The notes beneath the pieces were generated by a model. That model did no database searches, was not told the origin of the DNA, and was given only the letters and a program-made list of their open reading frames with translations. Positions 48,086 to 61,456 of a stretch of DNA of 64,000 bases are shown in pieces. Source of the DNA: Diabrotica undecimpunctata (taxonomy: Eukaryota; Arthropoda; Insecta; Coleoptera; Chrysomelidae). Numbering within the stretch: the stretch's first letter is position 1; the number at the start of each line of letters is the position of its first letter. The position numbers and the translations under genes were made by a program. The stretch is from positions 85,422,417 to 85,486,416 of the forward strand of contig NC_092803.1 of assembly GCF_040954645.1 (NCBI RefSeq), given 5' to 3'.

Positions 48086-50622
48086 GCGAAAATTCATCAT
48101 TGCAATATTGGTTAACAATAACTAATTACGTTGAAACTGAGCTATCTCTACATAACATTTTTTTTTCTTTTTATGTCTTTTATTGGACAACTTTATTTTG
48201 AAACCTAGTAATATAAAATGAATGAAGTGATGCATATTTACATGCCGAATTAAAATTTTTTATATACATTTTGTAGATTTCGCCTAAATTTTTACTTAGT
48301 TTTAGAAATAACTGTTATGTTAATGTTTTGATAACAAAACTTCTGTTTACTTTGTTCAATTTTTGGTCTAAGAAATCATATATAATGCAAAGTACTTGTA
48401 GTAAATTTATTGATAGTTTGTGAATAAAATAAGTATTTAAAAGGGAAATTCCCATTGGTTGGTTGTATACCATAGTTTAAAAAAACTTTAGGCACAAAGT
48501 ATTTTAACATGTGCTCAAAAGTTTTGATGCATTTTTGTTAACATTAGGGCTCGGAATAATTTTTAAAAAAATTTAATGATCCCCAAGCGCATACAAACAT
48601 TTTAAACTCTTCTTAATTAAAACTTATCGAAAATTGAACAAATTGTAGTAGTTTTCTGTATCTAAATTCATAGTCTGTTTTTTAATTTCTTATAGTAATA
48701 GTCAACGAAAAAGTAGCTTTGAGGAACAAACAGTCCATAAGAAAACACCAATTAATGAATAATTAATAAATACATAAGCTGGTCAATTTTTGATGGTTAC
48801 TAGTGTAGTTTTTAGTTGTTCTTTGATTAACTTTTTACAAGTAGTTTTTTTCTGGCGATATGTATAACATTATACCAGTATACTGTAGATGTCTAAATTA
48901 TGTGTAAGGTATAGGTATTGAAAACAAAGTTTATTTGAGAGAATGGGAGCTATATTGTTGATCGTTGATCCGTATATCGTTTACCACTTGGTTGACGTCC
49001 ATGAGTATTTATGTAACAATGCCAATTGTATACTCTTGTACTGATTAAAAAGAGCTTTTCAATTGTATATACAATATTGAAAATCATAACTGTTTACTTG
49101 GCTTTTCAAGTCGAGCCGTTTTCTCCTACCGAGTGTTTATATCGTTTGGCTGTTTTCTGTGAGTTCTAGATTGCAGCGCATTAAACTTAGTCAATATTGA
49201 CTGATTTTAAAGATTGACTGATATAATAGGTGTATTATTACAACTATGATGCTAATTATTTTAAAATTACACAGTTAACTATGGAAAATCGACCTTCTGA
49301 GTACCTAGTGAAAAGTGACACGCTGTGGTTTTGTTTATACTTTGTTCCATGTATTGATCAGTTTTGTCAAGATGCCATTATATATTTCTTTATTATTACT
49401 ATTATATCTTTTAATGTAGTTTATATGTAATGCATATTTTATTCAGATTCAGCATTTTTTGTATATATAAATCTTAATTTTTTGCCAAATTCGGATTGTA
49501 TGCATTTTTATTAGGTTCGCACTTGTTTCATTTATTTTTAATTTGACATGCGCTGACTTTTGTCGGTTTATATGTAAATACTAACGTAGTATAATACTAT
49601 TAAGATGTAAGTGCATATTTAGTAAATATATGTTATATACAATTTCGGCATTTTTATTGTTGTTTTGAAGTACAAGAACTATTTACCCCAAGAACTGAGG
49701 TTCAAAATAAATGGATACTAAATAATAATAAGTGATGCCTATACTAAAACAATTTTTATTGAAGGTGATTAATTGGCAACATCGCATCTACAGCGACGAA
49801 AAAATATTTCCCTTATCAACTTTGCATAATCGTACCAAAATAAGATTTTAATTATTTATTAAAATACATACGTAATTACGTAAAAATTAAATCTAAGACC
49901 GATCTAATTATTAAATTATCATGTGTGTTTTGGAAGGTAAAGTATAATCCATATAAGAAGACAGATTAGTAATTAGGCGATGATCAAACGGCATCAAACA
50001 ATTTTTAAAATTTAATTTTAATCACTTAAAAAGTAAATTATTTAATTTTATATATTTTATGTTCCGTAAGAATATTTGATTTTGTTCCGTTAAAAGCAAA
50101 TGAAATGAATATGATATTTGTATACACATTTGGAATTTTATTTACGGAACATAGGATTTTTAATACAATTACTAAGATTCCCTGATTTGCAATTAACCAA
50201 TGTAAATTTCTATATAACGTCGCGATGTTTTATAACTAATTTATTTGTTCCACTGGTCCCTCTGTTGTTTGTAGTAGCGTATGTGGCACGCCGACAGTGT
50301 TGCTCCCCATTTTTCCTGAAAGTCCGTTTTTGTGCAGATAATAAATAATGTTTTATTTACATCAATAATTTTGTTTGTGTTCATTAGGTATTATTTGAAT
50401 TATTAAATTTATACTTAAATACATTTATTATTCCAAATATTCTTTATACTTACAAATTAAAATAGGTGATATATTATTAAAAAATTTAAAGCCCAAAATA
50501 AGATTGAAAGACCATAGGAAATATATCAAAGATAAACATTGCAAACTGGAGAGATAAGATTCAGGACCAGAGAAAGAGTGGAAAAAGATAGTGGACAAAA
50601 CAAAAACACGTTGAGTCATCGG
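48086..50622. other. Unclassified AT-rich DNA
   Basis: No coding region or repeat recognised over about 2.5 kb. Confidence 0.3.

Positions 50623-50706
<84 letters not shown>
50623..50706. repeat. (TA)n microsatellite
   Basis: About 41 TA units, followed directly by cagggtgagtcaccac, a sequence typical of the end of an insect DNA transposon. Confidence 0.95.
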
Positions 50707-50709
<3 letters not shown>

Positions 50710-51850
50710 GGTGAGTCACCACTAACGAGACGGAAGATTACAGCGAAACGGTAAAAGATTTTAAAAAAAATTATAGTTTGAAGGTTGATAGGGGCTACAT
50801 TTTAAAATTATTTTGAAATATACAAGGCGCCCCAATAAAGTGCGGCGTATCAAAGTTATATTTTATCTTATGGGACACCCTATATTTTATTACATTTTCT
50901 AATTGTCTGCAAAAAATAAGGAATAGTTTCATAAGACTTCCGTATACCTATGTACAGAGTATTCTGAGTTATGTCGAATATTCTTAAAATGTAAAGCTTT
51001 AAACGAAGACTCATTCCTAACTTATTTAAGAAATTCTAATAAAATTGGTTATACCTCTAAATAGTTGGATATTGGTTGAATGTATTTCATGATTAATTAT
51101 TAAACATTTATTTACAGGGTGTTCAAAATTTGCAGTTTTATTATTGGATTATTCAATGTGTAATATAAGGCTTATTTTAAATGGAACACACTGTATAAAT
51201 GAATTATTATATTAAAAAAAATTTCCACTTTAGAATGGTATATGGATGTCCTATAACTAGGAGTGATAGATTTTGTGTAATTTAAAATTTTCTTTTCGAT
51301 TTCAAAATATTTATAGTTGTTACTCTCGATTTTTAAACCCATCAGTATGACATATTTGTTATAAATGAAACCAATGTAATTGTAAACAAATATGTATACT
51401 TTATACTTTTACTTGCTGATACACAACGAATCAGAAAGAATTTTAATAAAACAAATAATACAAAATGAACATAAATAATACAAAATAAACCACAACTTAC
51501 ATTATAAGCAAAAAAAAATTTTTAAAGACTCATTCTCGACTTATTTAAGCAATTATAACAAATTTTCTCTTACAGCGAAATAGTTGGGTAATGGTTAAAT
51601 TTATTCCATTATTGATTATTAAACATTTATTTACAGGGTGTTAAAAACTTTGGCTCAATTTTGGATTATTCAATATCTAATATGAGGCTTATTTTAAATG
51701 TCCATGAATATTAATTAATCGTAATACTAAAAAAAGTTTCCTCTTTTGAATGATATAAAGATGTCCTATGCTTAAGTCTCATAGTTTTTGCGTAATCTAC
51801 AATTATTTAATCTCTTCATCGGTATACACATTGATTTTAAAACAAAAGAT
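50707..51850. repeat. Noncoding repeat with a diverged tandem duplication
   Basis: The block from about 51015 (actcattcctaacttattt, tatttacagggtgtt, gttttattattgg) recurs from about 51532 (actcattctcgacttattt, tatttacagggtgtt), so the period is about 517 bases. By eye the copies are about 75-80 percent alike over 300 bases. acagggtg motifs occur three times. No protein signal. Confidence 0.6.
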
Positions 51851-54360
51851 ATAGTTAGTTAATGTCATTGTATGACATTGTCATTTTCTGACATTATGGT
51901 CTGGTAATTGTCAAAATAGAAACATTCGTGTGTAATATTTAACTTTGATTGTTCCTAAAAATGAAGAATTACGCTATCCATGAGAGTCGACATGGTACTT
52001 TGCATTGGAGAATGTTTGGAAAATTGTCTCTTAGCTTCTAAAGTTTAAGTATCCTGATAGAAGACACCCACAAAAGGAAGTTCCATCGTGTTGATGGTCT
52101 TCCTTTTGATATACAAATATAGATACCTTTATATTCATTAGTACTGGTTTGTTGTAAGTTCTATACCTTCTAAAATACTCTGCCTTAAAGAACCACCAGG
52201 ATCATCACATTAGATTAAACGAAAATTGGTGGAAAAATCCCTTCATGAAGTTGTCCATCCGGTACAGAATTGTAGCCAATGGAGACAGCAAGCTAACAAT
52301 ATTTAGAGTGTCTCCACCCACACCTTAACAAGGGCTTAAGGAATGAGGAGGTGGAGGATATTTGTTGCCAATACTTTACCAAAGAAAATTATAAAAATAA
52401 ACAAGTGTCAGGATATCTGTATTTTATTTTGTTGTTTTTGGGACTTTGGTCTGTTAATGTATTGGAAAACAGATATAATCATAAAATATTAAATAAAAAC
52501 TTTCCTGTACCATAATATATTCTCTCTCTGTATCAGATAATATCAGATAATAAAAACTTATTCTATGCCAAAAAATATATTCTCCCTGTCCAAAAATATA
52601 GTATACACTTACACATTTTTATATATAAATGTATAACTTATTTCATATTTTATTACTATATTTACTTTTCATTAAAAGCATACTTTTTGAATTTTGGCGC
52701 CTAAAATTCAAAGTATATTTTTTGAATTTGCCGCTAAATGAAATTAGATTTGGCCCGTCCGTATTTGGCGCTAGAAGGTCTCTCCCAAAACTTTTTATGA
52801 GAGTTAGCTTATTAGGGAGGTACATACTCTGGAGAAACTTGTCTCAAATAAACCCACTTGTCAAGCTTGAATAGTTAAAGGATTAGATAGAACGACTTGC
52901 CTGCGGGCGGTGCCGATTGCCAATAAGAAAGTATTAAAAATATTAAATTGTCTGTCAGACGAAGCCGGACCAGTTAAGGATTAAAACTGGGTAAAGTGAT
53001 TTAAAACAACTTTTGAACTGAGTTCTTCATATTTCTTGTCAAAGTTGCAATTAAAATTTTTATGCGAACTACAGAACGAAAAGAATTATTAATTTTGGAA
53101 TTTATTCAGGCGGATTTCCTGTGACTGTTCTAAAATTGATGACAGACGAAACATAACAAGCATATACCTTAAATTTGTAAACCGAGCAAGAAAACTTACA
53201 GACCGAAATACTCAGGATTTAATTTGTTCACCGGAAATTTCACCGCAAGGAGTATAAGTCAATTAGTATTACTGAAGTTATCACACAACTTTTTCTGCAA
53301 AAATCCGAACACCACCTCTAACATACAAATATAGTCGTTTTTCACAGATCCGCCATGGTATATTAGTTCGTGAACCATTTACAGTTTATATGGATGCCTC
53401 TTTTTTAAATATTTTCATATCTGTTTTTTGAGTGATAATTTGAGTGATTTCGCAATGACGAGCTACGCTTCCGCTTGATACAGGTTGATCTATAACGTAT
53501 TGTAATATAACATTTATCTTTGTGAATTTTGTAGTGGATTTTCTACCAGAGCGCTTTTTATTTTGAATGCTGCCAGTTTAAAAAAATACTTACTTCAAGA
53601 AAAAGAAAAAACAAAGTTTTTAATTCCAAACAACTTTTCATAATAACAATTTTCGATATTGTGAAATATAAAGGTACTTTACTCTTGAGCTAAATTCATA
53701 ATTTTTGACGTATAATATTTATAAAATTTATATATAATATTTATAATGGTTGCATCAAAGAATATAGACGCATATAGAAGGACAGTTCAAATGGGTGAGA
53801 GTTGCCAGATGCGATTTTCTAAATCCCCCACTTAGAAACTGAAATTCCCCCAAATTTAAGCTCAAATCTCCCAAATTTTGTCGCATAATTATAATTTTTA
53901 TAAATTTGAAAAGACTGTAGACTGGAACACACTGTACTATAATTGTTTATACTATTAATACTAAAACAATGAATTAGAATAATTTTTCATACTAAAACAA
54001 TGACAACAATGTTACTTCACGATTTATAAAAACTGATAACAACCATGATAACAACAACCTGACGAGTTTAAATTTTCCTAATACAGCTAAAAATACGACA
54101 CCGTGACACCGATGCGGAGCTACTCGATCTTTCATAGGCGTCAACATGGTACATTAACAAGAAAAATATAATCGTAACTACATTGAGAATTTTAGAATTA
54201 TATTAATTAAATAAGCAACGATATTTTTACGTTGTGTTCTACGTTCTACGTGTTGTGTCCGTACACACTTTGTAAATATCTTGACTATCTTGGATGATGT
54301 CTTCAGGATTGAAATGAATGTACTCGTAATGTGTAAATTACATCTTATATTTTTTTGATA
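51851..54360. other. Mostly unclassified DNA with a possible transposase relic
   Basis: 51960-52390 has balanced composition. It contains a broken + reading (THKRKFHRV, ECLHPHLNKGLRNEEVED) that vaguely resembles the N-terminus of the Tc1-like families at 14603; I am not sure. 54060-54360 may be the remaining LTR of the gypsy element at the right edge, because the LINE at 54374 seems to have inserted in it. Confidence 0.3.
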
Positions 54361-54373
54361 AAAAATGTAGTAC
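54361..54373. repeat. LINE target-site duplication, left
   Basis: aaaaatgtagtac, identical to 59871-59883. Confidence 0.9.
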
Positions 54374-54604
54374 TTCTTCTTCTTCTTCTTCTTCTTTTTG
54401 GCTTTTATTCTTCTGAATAATCAGCCAGTACATTTGTTTTGTTAATTTTTGGGCCACTGTCGTGAGTCTGAGAATATCTCATGCCCTATTATCAATTATC
54501 ATTGACATATAGACATTTTTTTTCTACAAATCTACATTTTATTTATGTTTTCTATTTTCTTATCGTTGGTTTAAATGTTAATATTGGATAGGTTATTATT
54601 AAGG

Positions 54605-57600
54605 TTATAATTTTATATGGTTGATCTGTAGGAATCTGATAAGAATTTTGATAATTTTAGGGTTAATCTCGCATAGAAGCATTGGTATGTTAATTGGGGT
54701 TTTAATATTAATTTTGATCAGCTCCTGATAGACATCATAATCTTTTATTTTGTTTATTGGGCATTCCCAAAATATGTGTTCTAGTGTATCCATTTGCCCA
54801 CATTCACAGTATGGGTTATCGCGAATGTTGATTTTATATAAATGTACTCCTGTCAGGCAATGACCACTCCTCATTCTAATAATGGTAGTAATATGCCGCC
54901 TATCTATGTATGGGATTGTGTCAAACCATGGTTTATTAGGAAAAAATTTTGTATGTTGTTATACCACTTGCCTTTATATTGAAAAGAATTTAACCAATTA
55001 TTTTGATGCATAGAACATATTTTATTTTTTAATAATGGCATGATATCCAAGTTACTTAATCGAATTTTAGCAGGAATATTTAATTCAGCCCCAATCTTTG
55101 CCAGTTTGTCAGCTATTTCATTTCCCTTGATATCATTATGTCCAGGAATCCAACATAATCTAATATCTTTTCCATATTTATTTAAATAGTATAGTTTCTT
55201 TTTAACTTGCAAGACTCTGTAATCTTTTGTTGCAGTTATCATATTGTTATTAATGTTGTCTATAGCGCTCTTTGAGTCCGTAAATATTATAGCTTTATCA
55301 AAACTTTTTTCCTCACAAATCATTAGACCCTTTTGAATAGCTATTATTTCTGCTGTACAGATATTAATAAGTGAAGGAATTTTTTCAGAAAAGGAATAAT
55401 TTATACTAGGTATGTGTATTCCTATGCCCGTTTTGGCTTCCTCAAGGTTTTGATTTTTTTGTTTTTTTGAAGCATCTGTAAATATTTGTATGTAATTATA
55501 GTAATACGAATTTACAAAATTGTAATATTCCCAAAGGTTATGGGAACTATTTTTTTTTAATAATGTTTTTATAATTGGTATATTATAAGTGTAGATATCA
55601 TATTCATTTGAGTAGCAGGCTGGTATGTCACTTGTGTTCATTGATGGTAAAAACTTTTTAACTTCTGTTAGAGCGTCAATCAAATATGTTGGATTTTTTC
55701 CCTTCCAATATCCTTGTTGATAACCATGATATTTTTTTAAGTCTAGAAGCATATTTAATAATGAGTGATTTGGAGTTGTGCTAATCTTTGCTATGTATTT
55801 CGTGGCAATCCATTTAAATCTATGGTGTAGATCGATAGTTGCACTTTCTGCTAAAATGACATTAGTGGGAGTAGATTTCATCATCCCATGTGTTGTTCTT
55901 AAAGCTTGGAATTGTATTCGGTTTAATTTCATAAAATTTTGTTGAGAGAAGTTATTAATTATACTATTAATTATTCTTGGGTCTGATCCCCACCATACTC
56001 TACAAAGAGCACGTATTATATTAATGCCCTTTTGGGCTTTATTAATCATGTTATCTATTTGGTCTGACCAATTTAGATTGTGCTTAAATATTATACCTAA
56101 ATATTTTTTCGACAGAACATTAGGGATTATATAGTCATTAATTTTTATATCTGGTGGATTACTAATAGGACGGTTCATTTTAAACCACAAAGTCTCGCAT
56201 TTTGATGAGGATAGTTTAAGATTATGTGTATCAAACCATTTGGATAATTCATATAAGATAAAGTTTACCTGATTTGCTATATGGTTAAAATTACTACCTT
56301 TTGTTAAGATAATTAGATCATCTGCATATGACAGAAGTACACAATTTTCAGGTATTATTGTGTATATATTTTTAAGATAAATATTGAATAATATTGGGCT
56401 TAAAGGTGAGCCTTGTATTAGACCTTGTGTAGTATGCGATGGTCCAACCATTTCGTGATAATGATTTTTAACATATAGAGTCCTATTGTTTAAGAATTGA
56501 AATATAAGGTTATTGATGTCTACTGGAATATGAAGATTATTAAGAAGTCTGTATAGTATGTAAATATTCACATGATCGAAAGCTGCTTTAATATCTAAGA
56601 AAGTAGCATTTACATATTGGTTTTGTGAGAAAGCCAATTGAACATAAGTATTTAAATAATTTAAATTATCGTTAACTCCCATACCTTTTCTAAATCCTAC
56701 TTGAAATTTCCTATTCCTATTGAATAATCCTATTTCAGGTAAATGTTTTAGCATATTAAAGTTAATATTATCAAGGCCTGGTGATGTGTTTTTCTTTAAA
56801 AATAGACTATTTTTTAATTCCGTGAGATTGAATTCACTAGACAAGTGATCAATGGTCTGTAATTCAAAATCCGGTTCAATATTAGTTACTGAAAGGTTAG
56901 TTAATATTTCATAACTTATTTTTTCATTGGGAAGTTTATTGTTTGAAGGTTGAGAGAATGCATTTTTAAATTTTCTTATAGTTTGCCAAATAGAGCTGAT
57001 GTCTACGTTTCTATTAATACTCCCGCAATATTCCATAAACTTTTGCTTCTTTATTGTTTTTAGAAGTCGTTTTGATTTAGCAATTATGTGTTTTGCATTG
57101 ATATAATTATTAAGATTAAAATTATTTTTAAATTCCTTTAACGCTTCTTTTCTTTTATTTATTATTTCAGTGCATTCCTGGTCCCACCAAGGTACTCTTT
57201 TTTGATATTGCAGTTTTCTTATGCCTCTGCCTTGTTTATTTGGGATAGCAATTTCTACTGCTTGGTTAATTATACTTGTGAAGTGGTCATAGGATTGATT
57301 TTCTATATTTAAATGTTCTTCTATGTATTTACTATACTTGTTCCAATCAATTTCTCTAATGTTGTTTCTAAAATTTAAGTTTTTATTGGTTGTAATGCTT
57401 TTTCCTTCACTATAGTTAATTTTCATTAGAATAATTGTAGGAAAATGATCGCTACTACCACAATCTTTCAAGACATTCCATGTACATTGTATTGCTAGAG
57501 AGTCAGATACAAATGATAGATCTACAGGGCTGGATCCCTCTAGTGGGGTATGAATTCTAGTGCTTCTTCCATCATTTAAGTATATATAATTAAAATTGTC

Positions 57601-58089
57601 AAAGATTTTTAATAAAAGGTTACCATTTCTATTACTTACTTGACTACCCTAACATGGGTGATGTGCATTCAAGTCTCCCATAATGAGCACATTGTTCCAA
57701 TTATTATATATATATTCAAAAAAATTATATGATAATTTATTTTTTGGGTTTGAGTAAATGTTTATAATTGTATATTTATCTATTTTGATAGCTATATATC
57801 TAAAGTTAGGGCTTTGCCATTTGGAGTCTAAATTAACCCTACTGTAAATTAGATTATTTTTAATGAGTGTGGCAATACCTCCTGCTCCATTTTCTATATC
57901 TTCCCTAATTACATCATAACCTTTGATTCGACATATTTGATGAGGTTTAAGTTTGGTTTCATTTAACATAATGATATCAGGAGAATGTTCTGTTATCAAG
58001 ATATTCAGGTTGTAATTATTGGATTGAAAGCCATTCATGTTCCATTGCATCAAACTAATGTTTTTAAGTGAGTTGTTGGTATAACTCAT
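54605..58089 (-). pseudogene. LINE ORF2: endonuclease, reverse transcriptase, RNase H
   Basis: The APE endonuclease begins ISLMQWNMNGFQSN and includes MLNETKL, VLIMGDLNAHHPC and SSDHFPTIILM. The reverse transcriptase has NTSPGLDNINFNMLKHLP, ATFLDIKAAFDHVN, TTQGLIQGSPLSPILFNIYL and LLSYADDLIIL (catalytic Asp pair). RNase H has IQIFTDASKKQ, CTAEIIAIQKGL, IIFTDSKSAIDNI and CWIPGHNDIKGNEIADKLA, with all four acidic positions apparent. The C-terminal zinc pattern is CECGQMDTLEHIFWEC. One codon after HHPC is TAG (57649-57651; the family has Trp there). One base is gained or lost in a T run near 54945, shifting the frame before the zinc tail. Everything else is open, about 1160 codons. Confidence 0.92.
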
Positions 58090-58105
58090 AATTTGTTTTA
58101 TTTTT

Positions 58106-59548
58106 TTAATAATATTTGTCCTGATCGTCTAGATCAGGAACTGATTTGTTGAGTTCTGAATATGTTAATATTAATTCTCTAATTTTAATTTGTTCTTCTT
58201 TATTCATATTTGTAAATTTTCTGTATAAATCATCTATTGTATTACAGTAATTTTGCGATGCACTAACAGGCGTTGATTTATTAAAATTATGTTTTAAATT
58301 GTTGTTATTAATACCAGATATAGATGGAGTGTCATTAATTTGAACTGTACTATTTAGTTGAGATAATCTACCATTTTGATTTAGTAATTGCGATTCATGT
58401 ATAGTTTTATCATATGAAATATTTCTTTTCTTTATTGTTCCCGTTGATTTGGCTGCAGAAACGTAACTCCTTTTAGAATTTATGCACTGGCTTGCTGTGG
58501 TTCTTCTTTGATTAATATTAATACTGTTGTTTTCTGTATTTTGTTTTGGTTTTATACTTGGGAAGTTAGCCGGATGGTATTGACTATCTTCTTTTCTATA
58601 GTCTTTACTTAAATAATTTTTTGGTGCTAGTTGTGCAGCTTCATAAAATGATAAGTTTTCATATGCCATTAACTTTTTAATTTCTGTTTGTCTGGTATAT
58701 TCAGGACACTTTTTATTAACTGAGTTATGCTCAGGACTCTTACAATATATACACATCGTTAGGCATTTTGCCTCTAGATGTGACTCTAATTCACCCTCTT
58801 CCACCTGTTGTCCACAATTATGACATTTTGGTTTAGTTCTGCAAAGAGTCCTGGTATGACCATATATCAAACATTTATAACATTGTGTGACTCTCGACAC
58901 ATATGGAATAATGTTGAATTTAAGATAACTAATTTTTATTTCTCTTGGCAATATCTTACCATCAAAAGTTATAAGTATTGTGCCTGTAGGAGCATATTCA
59001 ACCGAGTTATCATCTTTAATAATTTTTCTGTTTAGTCTTTTGATGTCTATAACATCGAAGGGTGAGATTAATGATTTTTTGATTTGATCTTCGGTTAGTG
59101 ACGGGTTAACATCTCTGATGATGCCCTTACATGTTATTTGATTATATGGAATATATATTTTATATTTATCTTTAAGATTGATAGGGTTATTAATAAAATT
59201 GTTAGCCGCTTCGCTGTTTGCGAAAGAAACACCAATTTTATTTATACCTTTGATTTTAACCTCCAAGATATCTTTTAAATTTAAATTGAAGAGGTCATTT
59301 GCTATTTGTAAATGATTATACTTGCCTATTTTGAATTTTTTCTCGATTCCTTCTACTACAACTAAGTATGGCCCTACAGCATTATTCTTGTATCTGTTGT
59401 CGCTTTGATTAAATTTATTTTTTTTCTCATTATCAGACTTATCATTTATTATTCTATTATTTTCATTATTCGAAATATCCATATTATCGTTTTCATTATT
59501 GATCGCTTGGAGATCAGGTGGCTTTTTCTTGCCGCCATGCGGTGACAT
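58106..59548 (-). CDS. LINE ORF1, gag-like nucleic-acid-binding protein
   Basis: Intact frame of 480 codons from MSPHGGKKKPPDLQ. The N-terminal 70 residues are Asn/Asp/Lys-rich and probably disordered. A folded part at residues 75-210 (YNHLQIANDLFNLNLKDILE, KRLNRKII) resembles an RRM-like domain of LINE gag proteins. It is followed by zinc knuckles CYKCLIYGHTRTLC, CHNCGQ, and CIYCKSPEHNSVNKKC, typical of I-group ORF1. The C-terminal half is low complexity, ending ELNKSVPDLDDQDKYY. In related elements this protein packages the RNA. No lesion is visible, in contrast to ORF2. Confidence 0.9.
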   Translation of the reverse strand: MSPHGGKKKPPDLQAINNENDNMDISNNENNRIINDKSDNEKKNKFNQSDNRYKNNAVGPYLVVVEGIEKKFKIGKYNHLQIANDLFNLNLKDILEVKIKGINKIGVSFANSEAANNFINNPINLKDKYKIYIPYNQITCKGIIRDVNPSLTEDQIKKSLISPFDVIDIKRLNRKIIKDDNSVEYAPTGTILITFDGKILPREIKISYLKFNIIPYVSRVTQCYKCLIYGHTRTLCRTKPKCHNCGQQVEEGELESHLEAKCLTMCIYCKSPEHNSVNKKCPEYTRQTEIKKLMAYENLSFYEAAQLAPKNYLSKDYRKEDSQYHPANFPSIKPKQNTENNSININQRRTTASQCINSKRSYVSAAKSTGTIKKRNISYDKTIHESQLLNQNGRLSQLNSTVQINDTPSISGINNNNLKHNFNKSTPVSASQNYCNTIDDLYRKFTNMNKEEQIKIRELILTYSELNKSVPDLDDQDKYY

Positions 59549-59870
59549 ATCAGTAGCTGATCAAAATTTTACTAATATAGAAAAAAATATGTAATGGAAA
59601 AGACTTACCAATGCTCTAGAAGAGTTATATAAAAGTAGATTAATTATCTCTATCTCTTAAGACTCTTGTCTGAAATTTCTTTAACCCAGCCAGTAAAAAT
59701 TGTAGTATATTACGTTGTATATCGAAACTGTTGTTTCTACGCTGTAATTGTGAATTATTATATATTTAATTTTGCGATATACTCTCGTAAGTATAAAGAC
59801 AACCAATATTTAAATTTACCGCTAGAAAGATTCAAACTTTTGACGTTTCGGTCAAATGTCACTTTTTTTC

Positions 59871-59883
59871 AAAAATGTAGTAC
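59871..59883. repeat. LINE target-site duplication, right
   Basis: aaaaatgtagtac, partner of 54361-54373. Confidence 0.9.
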
Positions 59884-59998
59884 AATGAATATAGGTTAAC
59901 TCCCCCGCAGAAAAATGACAGCATGTCCTTTTATGACATTTGGTGTGTTCCGTAGGTGTAGGCCGGAACAGCAGTTTGAAATGTTATAGAAGATATAA

Positions 59999-60014
59999 CC
60001 CTCCCCCCCCCCTA
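59999..60014 (-). other. Polypurine tract of the gypsy element
   Basis: On the minus strand aggggggggggaggg follows the integrase stop by about 25 bases. This fits the plus-strand primer just before a 3' LTR. The LTR itself cannot be delimited, because the LINE interrupts the sequence beyond 59884. Confidence 0.55.
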
Positions 60015-60035
60015 AAATGTAATACTATGATACCA

Positions 60036-61379
60036 TTATAAATCTAACCTTTTTGGTGCTACTATTGTTCTTTTGGAACGGCGTAAAGGAACATCTGAGC
60101 AAGGAGAGGAAATGATACTTGAATCACCTTGACTATGAGAAGGTAATCTATTGGCATCCGTTCGTTCTGATTGTACCTCAGGTATATTGGTATTATCACC
60201 ATTTGGAGTTGACTCACAAGTAGCTGTTTGTTTCTCGATATATTCATTTATAACTGTGGGCACATAAGGCATAACATTATTTTCAGACTGTAATGGTGTA
60301 TTTTCCCCTATAGCTCTTAACTGGTCAATGTGTCGTTTCCAATACTGGTCATCATCTAATTTGATTATATAGTGCAGCTTTCCCAGTTTTTCTACTACCC
60401 GTCCAAATCTCCATTTGTTTGTATGTATGTAATCTCTAGCTTCCACTGTTTCTCCCTCATTTAAAACCCTGTAACTATCATCTTGAGCTTTGTCACAAAC
60501 AACTTTTGGTTTAAAAGTATCTAACCTTGACCATATCACCCTACCAAACATAAGGGTTGAAGGACTTAAACCTGTAGTAGTATTAGGTGTAATTCTATAT
60601 TGAAATAGAAATTTATTTAACTTTAGCTCTTTATCACCTGTACTAAAATTCAGGTTACGCAGAGATTGCTTGACAGTTTGTACATATCTCTCTGCTAAAC
60701 CGTTTATAGCAGGAAGATATGGTGCACTTAATTGATGTAAAACATCATTTTCATTCAAAAATCTTTTGAATTCATTTGAAACAAAAGTTTGGGCGTTATC
60801 TGATACTAAATAAAATGGAATCCCGAAAGTTGTGAAGATCTTTATTAACACATTTATTGCAGTTTTACTTGTCATATCATTTACTATATGTACTTCAGGC
60901 CACCTAGTATATGCATCCACAAGTATTAAATAATATTTATTCATAAAAGGTCCTGCAAAATCTATATGGACACGTTCAAATGGTGCTGTAGGTGTCTGCC
61001 ATGGGTGGACTGGTGCTTTACTAGGGTTATTTTTGTGTTCATTGCAAACAGAACAGTTTTTGCACAATATTTCAATGTCTTTAGTAATACCTGGTCACCA
61101 ACAGTGGCTTCGTGCAAGAGATTTCATCTTCACTACCTCAAAATGACCAGTATGTAGTTTCTGTAATATTCTGTTTCGAAGGCTCCCTGTTATAACACAG
61201 TTGTTCTGTAAGATACAACCACTCTGTACCGTAAATTCTATTTGGGGTATATAAAATCGTTGTGAAGGTTCAATATTTATGCCTCGTTTTAGTCCTTGTA
61301 GTAAGTTACGTAAATGTGTATCAGTTTGTGTTGCTTTTGCCATTTCTTCTACTCTAACGGGTAGGGTTTCAATTTGCAT
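60036..61379 (-). pseudogene. gypsy integrase
   Basis: The zinc-binding N-terminus is partly readable (NRILQKLHTGHFEVVKMKSL, then CKNCSVCNEHKNNPSK) with a TGA or similar break at about 61095, where SLARSHCW is followed by a stop. The catalytic core has PFERVHIDFAGPF (first Asp), FYLVSDNAQTFVSNEFKRFL (second Asp) and PAINGLAERYVQTVKQSL (Glu). The chromatin-binding C-terminal part follows (LKLDDDQYWKRHIDQLRA), ending APKRLDL. Core residues D, D and E are all present. Confidence 0.88.
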
Positions 61380-61456
61380 AATTTCGAATTTATCCGCAAC
61401 ATCATAAATTACATTTGAAATATTGGCTACTGGTAGTCTAGATAAAGAATCGGCAT

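Larger units (their letters stand above)
54374..59870 (-). mobile_element. Full-length I-group LINE, 5.5 kb
   Basis: Minus strand, 5' UTR of about 320 bases, ORF1 (59548-58106), ORF2 (58089 to about 54605), 3' UTR of about 210 bases and a (GAA)n tail (54374-54396). A perfect 13-bp duplication flanks it. ORF1 and ORF2 are separated by 16 bases. The order APE endonuclease, reverse transcriptase, RNase H, Cys-rich tail is that of the I/LOA group. Only one stop and one frameshift separate ORF2 from intact, so the insertion is young. Confidence 0.9.
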
